Shown here in pieces: positions 36,290 through 45,127 of a DNA stretch of 64,000 nucleotides (the stretch's first letter is position 1; every line of letters starts with the position of its first letter). Both the position numbers and the translations under genes were made by a program. The notes below the pieces were generated by a model. It was not told where the DNA came from, made no database searches, and saw only the letters and a list, made by a program, of their open reading frames with translations. Source of the stretch: Acidovorax sp. NB1 (GTDB taxonomy: Bacteria; Pseudomonadota; Gammaproteobacteria; Burkholderiales; Burkholderiaceae_C); contig NZ_BJHU01000048.1 of assembly GCF_005405905.1 (NCBI RefSeq), positions 1 through 64,000 of the forward strand, read 5' to 3'.

Positions 36290-37642
36290 TCAACCCCCTA
36301 GGTGCTCGCGGTGCTGGGCGATGTCGAGCCCGGTCTGCTCGCTCTGCTCGTCCACCCGCAGGCCCATCGCAAAGTTGACGAGCCACAGCAGCGCGGCCGT
36401 CACCACCAGGCTGTAGGCCATCACCGCGCCCACACCAATGGCCTGGGTGAGCAGGCTGCCTGGCACACCACCCACCGTGCGGCTGGCCAGCACGCCCGTG
36501 AGCAGCGAGCCCACGATGCCGCCAATGCCATGCACGCCAAACACATCGAGCGAGTCGTCCACCCGCAGCAGGCGCTTGAGCCCCGTGGCGCCCCAGTAGC
36601 AGGCCAGCCCGGCCACCAGGCCAATCACGACGGCCGAGCGCAGCGTGACAAAACCGGCAGCGGGTGTGATGGCCACCAGGCCCGCCACCAGCCCGGAGCA
36701 CAGCCCCAGCAGCGACGGGCGCCCGCGCACCACCCACTCGCCCAGCATCCACGCCAGCGCCCCGGCCGCGGCGGCCAGGTGCGTCACTGCCATGGCCAGC
36801 CCGGCACGGCCATCGGCCGCCACGGCCGAGCCCGCGTTGAAGCCAAACCAGCCCACCCACAACAGGCCCGCGCCCGCCATGGTGAGCCCCAGGCTGTAGG
36901 GCTCGAAGGGCTCGCGGCCATAGCCCGAGCGGCGGCCCAGGAACCACGCGCACACCAGCCCGGCCACACCCGCATTCACGTGCACCACCGAGCCGCCCGC
37001 AAAGTCGAGCGCCCCCATCTGCGCCAGCCAGCCACCTGGCTCCCACACCCAGTGCGCCACCGGGGCATAGACCACCAGGGTCCACAGGCCGACGAACACC
37101 AGCATGGCGGCAAACCGCATGCGCTCCACCAGCGCGCCCACCAACAGCGCGGCGGTGATGATGGCAAACGTGAGCTGGAACATGGCGTACACCGATTCGG
37201 GGATGTGGGGCGCCACATGGCTCACCGCGAGCTTGCCGCCTGCGAGGTCAAAGTCCAGCCCCGCAAACCCCGCACGCTCCCAGCCCCCCAGCCAGGCATT
37301 GCCGGGCGTGAAGGCGAGGGAATACCCCGCCGCAAACCACAACAGGCTGACCAGCGCCGCAATCGCCACCACGCTGGCCATGGTGTTGAGCACATTCTTC
37401 TTGCGCACCATGCCCGCATAGAACAGTGCAATGCCCGGCAGCGTCATGAGCAGCACCAGGGCGGTGGAGGTCATCATCCAGCCGGTGTGGGCGGCATTCA
37501 CCGTGTCCTGGGCCACCAGGGCGGGGCGGGCGAGGGGCGCCGCCACGGCGGGGGCCTCCGGCACGCCCTGCGCCAAGGCGCAGGTGCAAAGCCCCAGACA
37601 CAACGACACGACCGCAACGACCCGGTGGTTGACTGCACGCAT
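36290..37642 (-). CDS. amtB: Ammonium transporter AmtB
   Basis: Trimeric ammonium channel, 450 residues, with a cleavable-type signal sequence (to about ALAQG) and 11 helices. Family motifs: LPGIALFYAGMVRKKNVLNTM, twin-histidine positions in VVHVNAGVAGL and VFGVHGIGGIVGSLLTG, and the gate-region WxFxAG-type LLWVGWFGFNAGS. GGGAG precedes the ATG at 37642. A sigma54-type promoter lies 35-50 bp upstream. No glnK precedes it, unlike the common glnK-amtB operon. Confidence 0.95.
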   Translation of the reverse strand: MRAVNHRVVAVVSLCLGLCTCALAQGVPEAPAVAAPLARPALVAQDTVNAAHTGWMMTSTALVLLMTLPGIALFYAGMVRKKNVLNTMASVVAIAALVSLLWFAAGYSLAFTPGNAWLGGWERAGFAGLDFDLAGGKLAVSHVAPHIPESVYAMFQLTFAIITAALLVGALVERMRFAAMLVFVGLWTLVVYAPVAHWVWEPGGWLAQMGALDFAGGSVVHVNAGVAGLVCAWFLGRRSGYGREPFEPYSLGLTMAGAGLLWVGWFGFNAGSAVAADGRAGLAMAVTHLAAAAGALAWMLGEWVVRGRPSLLGLCSGLVAGLVAITPAAGFVTLRSAVVIGLVAGLACYWGATGLKRLLRVDDSLDVFGVHGIGGIVGSLLTGVLASRTVGGVPGSLLTQAIGVGAVMAYSLVVTAALLWLVNFAMGLRVDEQSEQTGLDIAQHREHLGG

Positions 37643-37676
37643 GCACGCTCCCTTACGCAATTTGTTACGAACGCAT

Positions 37677-37692
37677 TGCACGAGCCATGCCA
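37677..37692 (-). promoter_or_regulatory. Sigma54 promoter of amtB
   Basis: Minus-strand TGGCATGGCTCGTGCA has the GG-N10-GC core and matches TGGCAC-N5-TTGCA at all but two fixed positions. The -12 element is about 35 bases before the ATG. Nitrogen-limited expression through NtrC fits AmtB. No NtrC enhancer was identified by eye. Confidence 0.65.
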
Positions 37693-37803
37693 GCCCCATC
37701 CCACCGAATCGGGGCACAGCCCCCTGCGGCAAGCCGACCGGTGCCCAACAACGGGGGGCGGGAAACCCCCAATGCACCAGCGGGGTGCAGCCGTTACAGT
37801 CAC

Positions 37804-37933
37804 GGCACTCGAAAGCGCGCTTCGGTGTGCCAAGCGAGGGGCCCGAGGAGACACTCTTTCTACCAACAACCAAATTCAAAGCACCCAACGAGGTGCATCA
37901 CTTTCCAGGCGCTGGCGATCCCAGCGCCTTTTT
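37804..37933 (+). ncRNA. Candidate structured RNA upstream of tauE
   Basis: Three successive stem-loops on the plus strand: GGCAC/GTGCC (37804-37831), GCACC/GGTGC (37881-37896) and the terminator hairpin (37907-37929), with an A/C-rich single-stranded stretch (ACCAACAACCAAATTC) between the first two. The terminator has no upstream plus-strand protein gene. The 5' end is unknown and no promoter was found, so the extent is a guess. Confidence 0.3.
37907..37933 (+). terminator. Intrinsic terminator before the TauE/SafE gene
   Basis: Arms AGGCGCTGG and CCAGCGCCT (9 bp) around CGATC, followed by a T-run. It lies 86 bp upstream of the TauE/SafE start on the same strand. Confidence 0.8.
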
Positions 37934-38018
37934 CTTGCCCGTTCGAAAAGTGACCCCGGGCGCCCAGCGCACAAGTTCAGTCCTGAATTGATAGCACTCC
38001 AGGTGCGAAAATAGCGCC

Positions 38019-38777
38019 ATGGAATGGATTTTGATGACCCTGGCCTCGCTGCTCGCAGGCTTTGTGGATGCGATTGTGGGTGGCGGGGGCCTGGTGATGG
38101 TGCCCGCCTTGTTTGCGGCATTTCCGGGGGCGCCACCGGCCACGCTGCTGGGCACCAACAAGGCCGCCTCGGTGTGGGGCACGGCCATGGCCACCTGGCA
38201 GTACAGCCGCCGGGTGCAGATTCGCTGGCAGGCCATGCTGCCCGCCGCCGCTGCGGGTTTTGCGGGGTCGTTTGCCGGGGCCTGGGCCGTCACCGTGGTG
38301 TCGGCCGACTTCCTGCGCAAGCTGCTGCCCCTGGTGCTGCTGGCGGTGCTGGTCTACACCCTGGCCAAGAAGGACCTGGGCAAACACCACACGCCGCGCT
38401 TTGCGGGCCGCACCGAGGTGCTGGTGGCCGGCCTGATCGGCGTGCTCATCGGGTTCTATGACGGCTTCTTCGGCCCGGGCACCGGCAGCTTCTTTGTGTT
38501 CCTGTTCGTGCGGTTGCTGGGCTACGACTTCCTCAACGCCTCGGCCTCGGCCAAGCTGCTCAACTGCGCCACCAACATCGCCGCCATCGTGCTGTTTGCG
38601 GCCAAGGGCCATGTGTGGTGGCACTTTGCCGTAACGCTGGCCGTGGCCAATGTGGTGGGCAGCCTGCTGGGCACCCACATGGCGCTCAAGCACGGCACCG
38701 GCTTTGTGCGCGGCATCTTCATCCTGGTGGTGAGCACGCTCATCCTCAAGACCGGCTATGACGCCTTCTTACGCTAA
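38019..38777 (+). CDS. TauE/SafE-family permease
   Basis: 252-residue polytopic membrane protein, seven to eight helices. The two family repeats are visible: GFVDAIVGGGGLVMVPALF (about 14-32) and GFYDGFFGPGTGSFFVFLFV (about 146-165). The family exports sulfite, sulfoacetate or related anions; which one cannot be told here, as no sulfonate or thiosulfate genes are adjacent. The ATG is at 38019; the SD is weak. Confidence 0.9.
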   Translation: MEWILMTLASLLAGFVDAIVGGGGLVMVPALFAAFPGAPPATLLGTNKAASVWGTAMATWQYSRRVQIRWQAMLPAAAAGFAGSFAGAWAVTVVSADFLRKLLPLVLLAVLVYTLAKKDLGKHHTPRFAGRTEVLVAGLIGVLIGFYDGFFGPGTGSFFVFLFVRLLGYDFLNASASAKLLNCATNIAAIVLFAAKGHVWWHFAVTLAVANVVGSLLGTHMALKHGTGFVRGIFILVVSTLILKTGYDAFLR

Positions 38778-38894
38778 CGCCGGGCCCGAAAACCGCTCCC
38801 GAAAGTTCGGGAGCCCCGTCTAAACCTGTTGTGAATAGGCCCACAAGCGCCCGCTGGGGGTTGTCCGCAGTGTCAAGGAAAAAGTTCACATCTT

Positions 38895-38900
38895 TATAAT
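38895..38900 (+). promoter_or_regulatory. Candidate -10 of the ABC importer operon
   Basis: Perfect TATAAT 128 bp before the binding-protein gene. The best-placed -35 (near 38871-38877) is poor, so the promoter may need an activator. Confidence 0.45.
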
Positions 38901-39027
38901 CGTGTCCATTTGATGACGGCAGGCTTCGCCATTGGCGATGACCCCGTCCGCAATCCCCGAGCCTCCGGCCTGCTTACCCGCATGCCGGATTTTTTGTACC
39001 TGAAATACCCCGTACAGGACCCATCCC

Positions 39028-39789
39028 ATGAAATTGTTCAAGGCTGTCGCCACCGCCCTCGCGCTCTGCGCCGCATTTGCCGCCCAGGCCCGGACACTGG
39101 ACGAGGTGAAGAAGGACGGCAAGATCCTCATCGCCACCGAAGGACAGTTCGCCCCGTTCAATTTCTTCAACGGCACCACACTGACCGGCTTTGAAGTGGA
39201 AGTGGCCGAACTCGTGGCCAAGAAGATGGGCCTGGCCATCCAGTGGAAAACACTGGGCTTCGACGCCCTGCTGACCGGCCTGCGCCAGGACCGCTGGGAC
39301 CTGGTGATCGCCTCGCACGGCATCACCGAAGAGCGTGCCAAGGCCGTGACCTTCACCGAGCCCCACTACTGCTCAGGCGGCATGATCATCGCCATGGACC
39401 CCGCCATCAAGAGCGCCAAGGACCTGGCCGGCAAGATCGTGGCCGTGCAGACCGGCACCAGCTACCTCGAGAACGTGCAGAAGGTCTCGTCCATCAAGGA
39501 AATGAAGAACTTCCCCACCGACGTGGACGCGCGCAGCGCCCTGAACTCGCGCCGCGTGGACGCCTGGGTGACCGACCGCTTCGTGGCCAAGGCCGTGGCC
39601 GAGAAGAACCCCGGCGCGGGCTTCAAGCTGGGCGACATGCTGTTCATCGAGCGCATCGCCGCCGCCGTGGCCAAGGGCAACAGCTCGCTGGCTGGCGGCT
39701 GGAACAAGGCCCTGGCCGAAGTCATGGCCGATGGCAGCTACGCCGCGCTGTCCAAGAAGTATTTCAACGAAGACGTGCGCTGCCAGTAA
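39028..39789 (+). CDS. Polar amino-acid-type ABC transporter binding protein
   Basis: Periplasmic solute-binding protein, family 3, 253 residues with a signal peptide cut after AAQA (about 22). Family features: ATEGQFAPFNFFNGTTLTGFEVEVAELVAKKMG, FDALLTGLRQDRWDLVIAS and SGGMIIA. The core ligand segments match Arg/Lys/His/Gln-type binders, but a keto-acid or opine ligand is possible. First gene of a binding protein-permease-ATPase operon, followed by a porin gene. Confidence 0.92.
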   Translation: MKLFKAVATALALCAAFAAQARTLDEVKKDGKILIATEGQFAPFNFFNGTTLTGFEVEVAELVAKKMGLAIQWKTLGFDALLTGLRQDRWDLVIASHGITEERAKAVTFTEPHYCSGGMIIAMDPAIKSAKDLAGKIVAVQTGTSYLENVQKVSSIKEMKNFPTDVDARSALNSRRVDAWVTDRFVAKAVAEKNPGAGFKLGDMLFIERIAAAVAKGNSSLAGGWNKALAEVMADGSYAALSKKYFNEDVRCQ

Positions 39790-39810
39790 GCACGCCCAGG
39801 GTTTTTCTTC

Positions 39811-40593
39811 ATGCTCACTGCCCTTTGGCCACAGCGCTGGTCCCGCCAGCAGCGCAGCAACGCCACGCTCGTCTCCGCCGTCATCCTGATGGTGCTGGCG
39901 CTGGCGCTGCTGGGCCAGTTGCTCTCCTTCCTGCCCGAGCCCATTGGCTCCAACGCCCAGGCTTTTTCTGATGGCGCGCGCACCACGCTGTGGCTCACGC
40001 TGATCAGCGGAAGCGTTGGCCTGGTGCTGGGCACCGGTGCGGCCCTGGCCCGCACCGCACGCTGGGCCGCTGTGCGCTGGGCAGCCAGCTTCTACATCTG
40101 GGTCATCCGCGGCACGCCACTGCTGGTACAGATCCTGTTCGTGTACTTCGCGCTGCCGGTGCTGGTGCCGGGCCTGAACCTGCCGGACTTTGCTGCCGCC
40201 GTGCTGGCCCTGGGCCTGAACGTGGGTGCCTACAACGCCGAGGCCATCCGCGCCGGCCTGCTGGCCGTGCCCCGTGGCCAGACCGAAGCCGCCAAGGCCT
40301 TGGGCCTGGGCCGCATGCATGTCTTTCTGGACGTGGTGTTTCCGCAGGCGTTCAAGATCTCGTTGCCACCGCTGGTGAGCAACTTTGTCGCGCTGCTCAA
40401 GGACTCGTCGCTGGCCTATGCGATTGGCGTGGTGGAGCTGACCAACGTGGGCAACCGCATCCAGTCGGCCACCTTCCAGCCGATCGCCACGCTGTCCACC
40501 GTGGCCATCACCTACCTGCTGCTGACCACGCTGGTCACGCAGATCTCGAACGCGGTGGAGTACCGCTTCGACGTGGAAGGCCGCAACCAATGA
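39811..40593 (+). CDS. Amino-acid-type ABC transporter permease
   Basis: Inner-membrane permease of the HisMQ type, 260 residues, about five to six helices. The cytoplasmic EAA loop is visible as [26 protein letters not shown]. It has the amino-acid permease region [20 protein letters not shown]. Only one permease gene is present, so it probably works as a homodimer. Its stop overlaps the ATPase start (ATGA). Confidence 0.94.
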   Translation: MLTALWPQRWSRQQRSNATLVSAVILMVLALALLGQLLSFLPEPIGSNAQAFSDGARTTLWLTLISGSVGLVLGTGAALARTARWAAVRWAASFYIWVIRGTPLLVQILFVYFALPVLVPGLNLPDFAAAVLALGLNVGAYNAEAIRAGLLAVPRGQTEAAKALGLGRMHVFLDVVFPQAFKISLPPLVSNFVALLKDSSLAYAIGVVELTNVGNRIQSATFQPIATLSTVAITYLLLTTLVTQISNAVEYRFDVEGRNQ

Positions 40594-41339
40594 CGACGGG
40601 CCAAGCCACTCCATTCATCGTCGTGGACCGGGTGTGCAAGTCGTTTGGCGCCCACCAGGTGCTCAAGGACGTATCGACCACCTTCAACACCGGCGAGGTC
40701 ACCGTGATCATCGGCGCCTCGGGCTCGGGCAAGAGCACCTTGCTGCGCGCGATCAACCGGCTGGAGCCCCACGACAGCGGCACCATCACCATTGGCGGCG
40801 AGCCCGTGGGCGACGACCAGCACCTGCTGCAAAAGCAGCGCAGCGAGGTCGGCATGGTGTTCCAGCAGTTCAACCTGTTCGGCCACATGAGCGTGCTGGA
40901 CAACGTGGCGCTGGCGCCGCGCCGCATTCGCCACACACCACGCGCGCAGGCCAACGAGCAGGCCCTGGCCCTGCTGCGCCGCGTGGGCATGCAGGACCAT
41001 GCGCACAAGTACCCCTGGCAGCTGTCGGGCGGCCAGCAGCAGCGCGTGGCCATTGCGCGCGCGCTGGCCATGCAGCCCAAGGTGATGCTGTTCGACGAAC
41101 CCACCTCGGCCCTCGACCCCGAGATGGTGCAGGAGGTGCTGGACGTGATGCGCGAACTGGCCCGTGGCGGCATGACCATGATCGTGGTGACCCACGAAAT
41201 GGGCTTTGCGCGCGAGGTGTCCGACCGCGTGATGTTCTTCGACCAGGGCCGCATCGCGCACGACGCACCCCCAGCCGAATTTTTCAGCAACCCTGCCAAC
41301 GACCGCATCCGCGCCTTCATCGGCCGCATGGGGGCCTGA
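40590..41339 (+). CDS. Amino-acid-type ABC transporter ATPase
   Basis: ATP-hydrolysing subunit of the GlnQ/HisP type, 249 residues. Walker [10 protein letters not shown] (about 43-51), Q-loop [16 protein letters not shown], signature [15 protein letters not shown], Walker [14 protein letters not shown] and H-loop VTHEMGFA. Translationally coupled to the permease by a four-base overlap. Confidence 0.96.
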   Translation: MTTGQATPFIVVDRVCKSFGAHQVLKDVSTTFNTGEVTVIIGASGSGKSTLLRAINRLEPHDSGTITIGGEPVGDDQHLLQKQRSEVGMVFQQFNLFGHMSVLDNVALAPRRIRHTPRAQANEQALALLRRVGMQDHAHKYPWQLSGGQQQRVAIARALAMQPKVMLFDEPTSALDPEMVQEVLDVMRELARGGMTMIVVTHEMGFAREVSDRVMFFDQGRIAHDAPPAEFFSNPANDRIRAFIGRMGA

Positions 41340-41395
41340 GATCCAGGCCCATGCGCACCGCATAACAAAAGCCAACAACCCCTACCGGAGTGACC

Positions 41396-42685
41396 ATGAA
41401 ACTGAACCACACGTTCCTCGCCCTGATGGCCGCCGGCCTGTGCAGCCTGCCACCCGCAGCCTTTGCCCAGACCGCCAAGGATTTCGAAGACATGCGCAAT
41501 GAGCTCAAGGCCCTGCGCGCCGAGCTGAACGCGCTCAAGGCCCAGGCACCGGCCGCAGCGCCCGCCGCCTCCGCGTCGGCCTGGAACGACCGCATCGACG
41601 CCGTCGAACTCAAGCAGAAGGACGCCGTGGTCCTGGGCGACATCCCCGGCAGCTTCCGCCTGCCCGGCAGCGAGACCTCGATCCGCATCTATGGCTTTGC
41701 CGAAGCCAACATGGTCAAGGACTTCAAGGGCACGGCCCCTGGCGACACCTTCACCAACCTGATGGAACAGCCCCTGGGCGATACGCGCAACGGCAAGACC
41801 AGCCTGACCGCACAGACCTCGCGTTTTGGTTTCGAGACCTCCACGCCCACCGCAGTGGGCACCTTCAACACCAAGATCGAAGCCGACTTCTACGCCTACT
41901 GCGGCGCCGAGTGCAACCGCAACCGCCTGCGCCTGCGCCACGCCTACGGCGAGTACGCAGGCTGGCTGATCGGCCAGACCTGGTCCACCTTCATGGACAC
42001 GGACAACCTGCCCGAGACCGTGGACTTCAACGGCCCGCCCGGCGCCACCTTCCGCCGCCCCACGCAGATCCGCTACACCTACAACAACCCCAGCCTCGCC
42101 AAGTTCCAGTTCGCAGTGGAAGAGCCCACCGACGGCGCACGCAGCCCCAACCTAGTGGCCCGCGTGGACAAGGCCTACGACTGGGGCAACGTGAACGCCC
42201 GCCTGTTGTCGCACGAACAGCGCGTCTCCGGCGTGTCCAAGCGCGGCACCGGCTTTGGCCTGGGCGCGGGCTACAAGATCACCGGCACGACCACGCTGAT
42301 GGCGCAGTACACGCGCCTGGACGGCGATGGCGACGGCGCCTACCTGGTGGGCACCAACTACCCGGTGCTGGACGGCGGCACCGTGCGCCTGGACAAGTCG
42401 CACGGCGTGGTGCTGGGCCTGTCCAACGTGTTCAGCGAACAGCTGCGCGGCACGGTGTCGCTGGGCATGGTGCGCTCGCGCAACCACCTGGGCGACGCCT
42501 ACGTGAATGCCTACGGCGCCGAAGGCAACCACAAGCTCTACCAGTGGCATGCTGGCATGTACTACCTGCCGATCAAGAACGTGGAACTGGGCGGCGAGCT
42601 GATCGGCGGCCGACGCACGACGTTCGACGGCCAGCAGGGCGACATGCTGCGCCTGAACCTGCAGGCACGCTACCTGTTTAATTGA
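41396..42685 (+). CDS. DcaP-like trimeric outer-membrane porin
   Basis: 429 residues with a signal peptide (cut after AAFAQ). A short coiled coil (DMRNELKALRAELNALKAQ) at the N-terminus of the mature protein precedes a beta-barrel with IRIYGFAEANMVKDF, SRFGFET, LRLRHAYGEYAGWLIGQTWSTF and the terminal aromatic LQARYLFN. DcaP in Acinetobacter takes up dicarboxylates. It lies 56 bp after the ABC importer, which suggests entry of the same solutes. GGAG sits five bases before the ATG. Confidence 0.9.
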   Translation: MKLNHTFLALMAAGLCSLPPAAFAQTAKDFEDMRNELKALRAELNALKAQAPAAAPAASASAWNDRIDAVELKQKDAVVLGDIPGSFRLPGSETSIRIYGFAEANMVKDFKGTAPGDTFTNLMEQPLGDTRNGKTSLTAQTSRFGFETSTPTAVGTFNTKIEADFYAYCGAECNRNRLRLRHAYGEYAGWLIGQTWSTFMDTDNLPETVDFNGPPGATFRRPTQIRYTYNNPSLAKFQFAVEEPTDGARSPNLVARVDKAYDWGNVNARLLSHEQRVSGVSKRGTGFGLGAGYKITGTTTLMAQYTRLDGDGDGAYLVGTNYPVLDGGTVRLDKSHGVVLGLSNVFSEQLRGTVSLGMVRSRNHLGDAYVNAYGAEGNHKLYQWHAGMYYLPIKNVELGGELIGGRRTTFDGQQGDMLRLNLQARYLFN

Positions 42686-42687
42686 GG

Positions 42688-42760
42688 TTCACCCCCTGAG
42701 GCGCTGCGCGCCTTCACCCCTCTCTCTGCGCGCTGCGCGCTCCGGGAGGGGGCCGCGCCA
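42688..42760. repeat. Dispersed repeat family B, porin-DMT spacer
   Basis: CCCCCTGAGGCGCTGCGCGC then CTTCACCCCTCTCTCTGCGC and GCTGCGCGCTCCGGGAGGGG. It starts three bases after the porin stop codon. Confidence 0.65.
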
Positions 42761-42855
42761 GTGCGACGGCAGCTGGTCGTGAAGAGGCGCTGCGAGGAAA
42801 TTTTTTGCAAGTGGCTGGCCGGGGAACCGACCAGCCCTTTCTTGTTTTGGAGCCT

Positions 42856-43743
42856 ATGAAATCCGAACGTCTGGGCCTGCTGGCCCTGCTGGCAGTGACC
42901 GTGGTGTGGGGCACCACCTTCCCCGCCATGAAGCTGCTGTCCACCCAGCTTGATGCGCTGCAGATCATCTGGCTGCGTTTTGTGATCGCGCTGGTGGTAC
43001 TAGCGCCCCTGTGGTGGGGCATGTTGCGCCACGAGCGCCTGTGGGGCTGCGCACTGGGCGTGCTGCTGTTCCTGGCGTTCTGGCTGCAGATCGAGGGGCT
43101 GGCACGCACCAGCAGCAACCGCAATGCGTTTGTGACCGGGCTGAATGTGCTGGTGGTGCCGCTGATCGCCATGGCGGCGCTGGGCCGCCGCTATGGCTGG
43201 CAGCTGTGGGTGGCCTGTGGGATGGCCCTGGCGGGCATGACCCTGATGTTCCACGAGAACGAGCCCTGGAACCTGGGCGATACGCTCACGCTGGCCAGCA
43301 CCGTGTTCTACGCGCTCTACATCCTGGCGCTGGAAGAATGCGCGCGCCGCACGGCCGCACGCCCCCTGCGTGCCACGCGCATGGCGGCCGCGCAGGCCAC
43401 GGTGATGGCCGTGGCATCCACCTTGCTGCTGCTGGGCCGCGACGGGGGCATGGGCTGGCTGCAATCCACCGCCCGCCTGCCCACCGATGCCTGGGTCGCC
43501 CTGCTGTACCTGGGCCTGCTGGCCAGTGTGGTGGTGGTGACGCTGCAGGCCTGGGGCCAGCAGCGGGTGGACGCCATGCGCAGCGCCATCGTGTTCGGGC
43601 TGGAGCCGGTGTTTGCCGCGCTCACGGCCTGGGTGCTGCTGGGCGAGCAACTGGGCTGGGCGGGCCTGGCGGGTGCGGCGCTCATCGTGGCGGCGCTGGT
43701 GTTCAGCCAGCTCCCGTCGCTGGCGCGGGCGCAGCCTGCATGA
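42856..43743 (+). CDS. DMT-superfamily (EamA) transporter
   Basis: Ten-helix inner-membrane exporter of the drug/metabolite type, 295 residues. Two EamA repeats: LLALLAVTVVWGTTFPAMKLLS at the N-terminus and VALLYLGLLASVVVVTLQAW...LEPVFAALTAWVLLGEQLGWAG in the second half. Substrate unknown. GGAG precedes the ATG at 42856. Confidence 0.93.
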   Translation: MKSERLGLLALLAVTVVWGTTFPAMKLLSTQLDALQIIWLRFVIALVVLAPLWWGMLRHERLWGCALGVLLFLAFWLQIEGLARTSSNRNAFVTGLNVLVVPLIAMAALGRRYGWQLWVACGMALAGMTLMFHENEPWNLGDTLTLASTVFYALYILALEECARRTAARPLRATRMAAAQATVMAVASTLLLLGRDGGMGWLQSTARLPTDAWVALLYLGLLASVVVVTLQAWGQQRVDAMRSAIVFGLEPVFAALTAWVLLGEQLGWAGLAGAALIVAALVFSQLPSLARAQPA

Positions 43744-43782
43744 GCCCCACATTCAAAGAAAAATCAGCCTCTGCGCGCGACC

Positions 43783-43818
43783 CTATTGCCTTTATAGCTA
43801 TATAAACAGTAGCAACCA
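43783..43818. repeat. Dispersed repeat family A, degenerate copy
   Basis: TATTGCCTTTATAGCTATAT then AAACAGTAGCAACC in the spacer between the convergent DMT transporter and lipoprotein genes. Confidence 0.45.
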
Positions 43819-43850
43819 ATAAGACAAGGATCGTTCACGCACGGGTCGCG

Positions 43851-44948
43851 CTAGACCTGCGTGACCAGCCCGCTCATCTTCACCACCTCCAGGTCGCGCC
43901 CCTTGACCAAGGCCAGCTCGGCGCGCAGGCGGTCGTTGTTCCAGCGGGCATCGGGGGCGCCGCTCAAGTACCAGTCCGAGCCGTTGTCGGCCAGGAACAT
44001 GCCGTAGGTCTTGAGCGCCGCCAGGATGGCCTGGGCCTCGGGGCTGAAGCTGGCGGGGATGGCATAACCCGCCTTGAGGCGCACGCGCATGCCCATGGGC
44101 GGCAGGTTGGGATCGGTGTTGGACGACGCGTAGTGCGTGGCCGGCGGCACAAATGCGCGGCGTGTGCGCGCCGCCGTGAAGCGCAGCGCATGGCGGATTC
44201 CGCCCGCGCCCTGCGATGCCTCGTCGTACCGCACCAGCCCCGGGAAGATGGGCAGCCCGGCGGCGTCGGCGCTGGTCCAGCCAGGTTTGGCGGTGGGCCG
44301 CACGGCGTTGTTGTCGAGATGGAACACGGCGCCCACATCGGCCACCCAGCGGTCGCTGCGCACAAAGGCGCGTCCCAGCTCATACAGCCGCTGGTTGTCG
44401 CGGTCGATCACCAGCACATGGCGATCGCCGTTCAACCCCGGCGCGCCTTCCACGGGCGCGTCCAGCGGGACGGGGAACGGGCCGGGGTCGCTTTCGTCCC
44501 CGTAGGCCTGGTACTCGACGGCCACCCGGGCCTGCCGGCCCGAGACCACCTGGTAGGGGATGCCAATGGGTGCGCCCTCCCACAGGCCGGAGCCGAAGTC
44601 GCGGTACAAGCCCTTGTCGGCACCGATGCTGGCGATCAGGCGCTCGGAGGCCGGGTCCACCTCGGCACCGCTGATGTCGGTGTTCCAGGAGTTGTCGGCC
44701 GGGAAAGGAATGGCGCCGTTGAGCGCCGCCCCAGCCCCCAGGCTTGCGCGCGACAGGTTGCCATAGGCCACGCTGCCAGTGGGCGGTGGCGGCGGGGGGG
44801 ATGGTGAAGGAGAGGGCGAAGGGGACGGCGCCGGAGAGGGCGCGGGGGATGGGCTGGCAGGGGCATCGTCGCCACCGCTGCCGCCTCCACAGGCGGTGAG
44901 CAGCAGAACAGGAAGGGCCCCCAGGACCCGGCGGCGTTGGCGTTGCAT
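43851..44948 (-). CDS. Lipoprotein with Pro/Ser-rich linker, unknown function
   Basis: 365 residues. Signal II with lipobox LLTAC at residue 20, then GGGSGGDD and a linker of alternating Pro and Ser/Ala (about 30-57). The globular part begins near PFPADNSWNTDIS and contains GLYRDFGSGLWEGAPIGIPY, DRHVLVIDRDNQRLYELGRA and GIRHALRFTAARTRRAFVPPATHYAS. I know of no assigned function for this family. The CGGG plus Pro-linker layout resembles the DUF1800 protein at 24139. Confidence 0.8.
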   Translation of the reverse strand: MQRQRRRVLGALPVLLLTACGGGSGGDDAPASPSPAPSPAPSPSPSPSPSPPPPPPTGSVAYGNLSRASLGAGAALNGAIPFPADNSWNTDISGAEVDPASERLIASIGADKGLYRDFGSGLWEGAPIGIPYQVVSGRQARVAVEYQAYGDESDPGPFPVPLDAPVEGAPGLNGDRHVLVIDRDNQRLYELGRAFVRSDRWVADVGAVFHLDNNAVRPTAKPGWTSADAAGLPIFPGLVRYDEASQGAGGIRHALRFTAARTRRAFVPPATHYASSNTDPNLPPMGMRVRLKAGYAIPASFSPEAQAILAALKTYGMFLADNGSDWYLSGAPDARWNNDRLRAELALVKGRDLEVVKMSGLVTQV

Positions 44949-45127
44949 GGTGGTTGTCTCCGGTGCGTGGCGATCGGGCGCAGCCCCGGGGCGGAACCAG
45001 CATCAGGTTCACGGTCATCCAGAGGGGGCGGGCGGATTCTGCCGCAGATGCGGCGCGCAGCCTGTTAGAAGATGTTTGCGATCGGCTGCGGAGACAGACA
45101 GGGGCGGGCCTTGGTGCTGCCCGGCCA

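Larger units (their letters stand above)
37643..38018. other. amtB-tauE divergent spacer
   Basis: 376 bp with no protein gene. It contains the amtB sigma54-type promoter (37677-37692), three stem-loops ending in a plus-strand terminator (37804-37933), and an AT-rich stretch before the TauE/SafE gene (37988-38018) that resembles a decayed family A repeat. Confidence 0.55.
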
